A stretch of 27,218 nt of DNA. Source: an uncultured Alphaproteobacteria bacterium. Lineage in GTDB: Bacteria; Pseudomonadota; Alphaproteobacteria; Micavibrionales; Micavibrionaceae. This document shows positions 24,321-27,218 of this stretch, in pieces (position 1 is the first letter of the stretch; every line of letters begins with the position of its first letter). The notes under the pieces are model-generated. The model ran no database searches. It saw only the letters and a list, made by a program, of their open reading frames with translations, and had not been told where the DNA came from. Both the position numbers and the translations under genes were made by a program. The DNA is taken from contig CAMLMM010000024.1 in NCBI GenBank assembly GCA_946481105.1, positions 1 through 27,218 on the forward strand, written 5' to 3'.

Positions 24321-25742
24321 GTGTCTGACAAAGTTAAAGACACTGATAAATCAAATAGTGAATTGGCCACATGGCATCAACGCCTGTCAGCTGGAACAAT
24401 GCTGACTCCTGCTGGTATTTTTAATCATCTTTATGGTTCACAAGTCCGGGCAGGTATGCGCGATTTTCTGGCACAGACGGCAGAATCGGTAATTTCTCTG
24501 GTAGATACTGATGCTGGTGAAAAAGCAGGAGACTGGCTACAAAATGCCTGGAATAAGGTTGCTGTATATGAAGACGGCAAGTTTGATTTTAGGTTCGCCA
24601 AAGGCTGGAAAATGCCGGAAGGCATGAAATATAATGGAAAACTACCGTCAGAACCGGGATACGAAGGACCGAAACCAGGTGAAAAAATAGATACATTACT
24701 TTCTGCCTTTTACAGGAGGAAAGATGGTACCGTTGAGGTTATTGATCGTAAAAATTCTGAATTCTTTCACATTGTAGGCCCTTATGCGGCAACACAGGCA
24801 ACACTTATGGCTACAGTTGGTACAAAAGGTGTTACAAAATTAAAAGAAACACTAGCCTTAACTCAAGGATTCACTGCCAAAGCTGGGGCGGCTGCATATC
24901 TGACCATAGCATCTGCGGATATGTGGGGGGGGGGAGTCAGCATGGCCAAAGTAGTAGGCCATAATTTCATTTTAAAGCCGGAGGCAATTGATAGATTTGC
25001 ACGCCTGATTGAGAAGCCAGAGCGATTAACGTTAGGGCAGATGCGTGATGATCTAAATATTATTCTTGAACAATATTCACGTAAGTCTGGTAGCAAGACA
25101 GAGCAATATTACATTCCGCCGCTGAGCAGTAATCAAGGTGTTTTAACACTTCTGGATGAGATGAGTAAGGGGCGGGTAAAAGGATATGTACGATCCCAAC
25201 CATTTGCTGAGATACCAGATGGTGCAAAACGGGAAAATGTTCATATTGGGAACATACGCGAGGTTTCGGACAATCCTTATTTTCGTTCTTCTTTCTTAAG
25301 ACTCGCTACGAAAGCCCTGGAAGGGAAACCGCTATCCCAATCAGAACAATTGGCTTTACGATTTGGAATGAATATAGCTTTTGATCAGAAAAACCTCTCT
25401 CTTGCTGGATCAGGCAAAGACCAAGCTAGTTTTACGACGGAGGATTATCAGCAGACATTAAGAGCATTGCGAGACGGGCTATCTGAGCCACTATTGCGCC
25501 AGAGACTTGTGAATCAGTATACACAGGAGAATAGAGACTTGGCTCCAGATGCGGTGGTAGATAAAGTTGACCAGACTATGCAGGCTTGGAATACTCATAA
25601 ACGTCCACCTTTACCTGATGCAGATCTTTTAAAGTTTGCTGCTGAAAAACAAACTAAAGCATCTGCCGAGATAACTGAGCTTGAACGCCCCAAAAATCCT
25701 ATCATTCATAATAGAATTGATAGCCCATTCGTGCTGGGCTAA
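24321..25742 (+). CDS. Orphan protein (473 residues) with an in-frame G10 tract
   Basis: The frame is open from a TTG at 24294, but the GTG at 24321 has AGGGG just upstream and lies after a TATAAT, so it is preferred. The protein begins VSDKVKDTDKSNSELATW. It has an alpha/beta-looking N-terminal half (VYEDGKFDFRFAKGWKMPEG), a small-residue hydrophobic stretch (about 185-210, AGAAAYLTIASADMWGGGVS), and a charged helical C-terminal half (SFTTEDYQQTLRALRDGLSE). No signal peptide or known motif is seen. Codons for WGGG include a run of ten G (24925-24934), unusual in this lower-G+C gene and able to switch the frame by slippage. It is divergent from the 939-residue gene and converges on purH. Confidence 0.65.
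   Translation: MSDKVKDTDKSNSELATWHQRLSAGTMLTPAGIFNHLYGSQVRAGMRDFLAQTAESVISLVDTDAGEKAGDWLQNAWNKVAVYEDGKFDFRFAKGWKMPEGMKYNGKLPSEPGYEGPKPGEKIDTLLSAFYRRKDGTVEVIDRKNSEFFHIVGPYAATQATLMATVGTKGVTKLKETLALTQGFTAKAGAAAYLTIASADMWGGGVSMAKVVGHNFILKPEAIDRFARLIEKPERLTLGQMRDDLNIILEQYSRKSGSKTEQYYIPPLSSNQGVLTLLDEMSKGRVKGYVRSQPFAEIPDGAKRENVHIGNIREVSDNPYFRSSFLRLATKALEGKPLSQSEQLALRFGMNIAFDQKNLSLAGSGKDQASFTTEDYQQTLRALRDGLSEPLLRQRLVNQYTQENRDLAPDAVVDKVDQTMQAWNTHKRPPLPDADLLKFAAEKQTKASAEITELERPKNPIIHNRIDSPFVLG
24925..24934 (+). repeat. G10 homopolymer inside a coding region
   Basis: Ten consecutive G read as TGG GGG GGG GGA (W-G-G-G) at about residue 202 of the orphan protein. Gain or loss of one G would shift the frame and truncate the product. 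Confidence 0.95.
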
Positions 25743-25763
25743 TTTAAAAAAATCTAGATTATT

Positions 25764-27218
25764 TTAATGCCTGAAATGCCGCATACCGGTGAGGACCATG
25801 GCGAGGCCGCGGTCATTGGCGGCGGCGATGACGTCTTTGTCTTTGATGGAGCCTCCGGGTTGAATGACCGCTGTCGCGCCGGCATCGGCCGCAGCGAGGA
25901 GGCCATCAGGGAAGGGGAAGAACGCGTCAGAGGCCACGACCGAATTCTGGATTTCGGTTTTGGCTTCGGAGGCTTTCCACGCCGCAATACGGCTTGAATC
26001 AATGCGCGACATCTGACCTGCACCAATCCCGACCGTCTTGCCGTTCTTCGCATAAACAATCGCATTTGATTTCACGTGCTTGCAGACGCGGAAGGCGAAT
26101 ATAAGGTCTGCGAGTTCCTGTGCGGTTGGCGCGCGGTCGGTGACGACCTGGAGTGCTGCCTCGGTAATATGGCCGTTATCCGCGCTCTGGAATAAATAGC
26201 CCCCGGAAATGGTTTTCAGCGTCATACGCGCATCGGCGAAGTTTGGCAGTCCACCTGTTTCCAGTACACGGACATTCTTTTTATCGGCCATGATGGCACG
26301 GGCTTCGGCGGTAATTTCCGGGGCAATGATGACCTCAGAGAAAATTTTGACGATCTCAGCAGCGGTCGGGCCATCAAGCGGGCGGTTGAGGGCAATGATA
26401 CCACCAAAAGCCGATACCGGGTCGCATGCCAAAGCCGACTGGTAGGCATCAATCATGGTTTTACCCATGGCAACGCCGCACGGGTTGGCGTGTTTGATAA
26501 TGGCGACAGCAGGTGCGTCGAACTCGGCCACCAGTTCAAACGCCGCATCGGTGTCATTCAGATTGTTGTAGGACAGTTCCTTGCCCTGTAATTGTCTTGC
26601 GGTGACGACGCCTTTGCGGCCTGACCCGTCGCTGTAAACAGCGGCGGCCTGATGCGGGTTTTCACCATAACGGAGCGTATCAACGCGCGTGGCCGCGACT
26701 GTCAGTGTTGCCGGAAACTGCTCATTTAATTGACTGGCAAACCAGGCAGATATTGCCGAGTCATAGGATGCCGTCATGGCATAGGTTTTGGCCGCGAGAC
26801 GCTGGCGCAGGGTAAGCGTCGTGCCGCCTTCGGCGATTTCTTGAAGAACCTGCGCGTAATCGGCGGGATCAGTGACCACGGCGACGAAGTCATGGTTTTT
26901 AGCGGCGGCACGCAGCATGGCAGGACCGCCGATATCGATATTTTCCACGCACATATCATAGTCACCACCTTTGGCAACTGTCTCGCGAAACGGGTAAAGA
27001 TTGACAACCAGCAGATCGATGCCTTCGATATTTTGCGCCTGCATGGCAGCAACGTGGTCAGCATCGTCGCGGCGGGCGAGGAGGCCACCATGAACTTTCG
27101 GGTGGAGGGTTTTCACACGGCCATCCATAATTTCAGGAAAACCTGTGTGGTCGGATACATCGGTGACATTCAATCCAGCTTCACGCAGCGTTTTGGCTGT
27201 GCCGCCTGTTGAAAGAAT
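25764..27218 (-). CDS. purH: Bifunctional AICAR transformylase / IMP cyclohydrolase, lacking its N-terminal end
   Basis: 484 residues are visible and the frame runs off the right edge without a start. With a family length near 525 residues, about 40 are missing. The enzyme carries out the last two steps of purine synthesis. The first visible residues, [20 protein letters not shown], then [20 protein letters not shown], belong to the N-terminal MGS-like IMP cyclohydrolase domain. The transformylase domain shows [17 protein letters not shown] and the C-terminal GMRHFRH. All expected motifs of both activities in this part are intact. It converges on the orphan 473-residue gene with 21 bp between; only a short AATCTAGATT palindrome lies there. 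Confidence 0.96.
   Translation of the reverse strand: MLSTGGTAKTLREAGLNVTDVSDHTGFPEIMDGRVKTLHPKVHGGLLARRDDADHVAAMQAQNIEGIDLLVVNLYPFRETVAKGGDYDMCVENIDIGGPAMLRAAAKNHDFVAVVTDPADYAQVLQEIAEGGTTLTLRQRLAAKTYAMTASYDSAISAWFASQLNEQFPATLTVAATRVDTLRYGENPHQAAAVYSDGSGRKGVVTARQLQGKELSYNNLNDTDAAFELVAEFDAPAVAIIKHANPCGVAMGKTMIDAYQSALACDPVSAFGGIIALNRPLDGPTAAEIVKIFSEVIIAPEITAEARAIMADKKNVRVLETGGLPNFADARMTLKTISGGYLFQSADNGHITEAALQVVTDRAPTAQELADLIFAFRVCKHVKSNAIVYAKNGKTVGIGAGQMSRIDSSRIAAWKASEAKTEIQNSVVASDAFFPFPDGLLAAADAGATAVIQPGGSIKDKDVIAAANDRGLAMVLTGMRHFRH

Overview
The window (about 27.2 kb, near 50 % G+C) looks like chromosomal DNA of an alphaproteobacterium. The evidence is the style of the core genes (cca, acnA, asd, lepA, purH), chemoreceptors with the usual hairpin tip, and FNR/FixK-type boxes. 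A Micavibrio- or Rhodospirillales-like lineage is possible, but the sequence alone does not settle it. Both ends cut genes: the N-terminal part of cca at the left and purH without its first residues at the right. I saw no tRNA, rRNA, CRISPR array, transposase or integrase.

Layout. (1) 1-200: start of cca, minus strand. (2) 330-1264: an AT-rich two-gene operon, a TIR-like (ThsB/DUF1863-type) protein followed 2 nt later by a small multi-pass membrane protein. It resembles a mobile anti-phage sensor/effector pair set between housekeeping genes. (3) 1297-1398: a 33-residue lysine-rich peptide gene. (4) 1550-4228: acnA with its terminator. (5) 4415-5116: a TPR protein, then a 372-bp spacer holding a strong terminator whose loop carries an anti-Shine-Dalgarno motif. 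(6) 5489-6505: asd; 6577-7320: a receiver-Hpt protein. (7) 7321-8616: a two-gene envelope operon, one BamE-like and one exported Pro-rich protein.

(8) 8854-15556 is a sensory cluster. It holds a two-TM chemoreceptor, three paralogous exported single-Cache proteins, a lipoprotein, an unrecognised protein, and a PAS protein overlapping a second chemoreceptor that has no periplasmic domain. The last two together equal one Aer protein split in two, as in the CetB/CetA energy-taxis pair. The PAS-receptor operon and the third Cache gene each have an FNR/FixK-type inverted repeat at exactly the same distance from a -10 hexamer. This suggests oxygen- or redox-controlled expression of energy-taxis parts.

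(9) 15612-17426: lepA, downstream of a large protein (17488-19962) made of about four diverged repeats plus a C-terminal TM segment. (10) 20293-25742: three orphan proteins (308, 939 and 473 residues) in lower-G+C DNA. The last contains a run of ten G inside its reading frame, a possible phase-variation tract. (11) 25764-27218: purH.

The strongest candidates for something new are the free-standing Cache/split-Aer taxis module under FNR-type control, the TIR-like/membrane pair, and the orphan block with its G10 tract. Functional statements rest on motif reading; no database search was possible.
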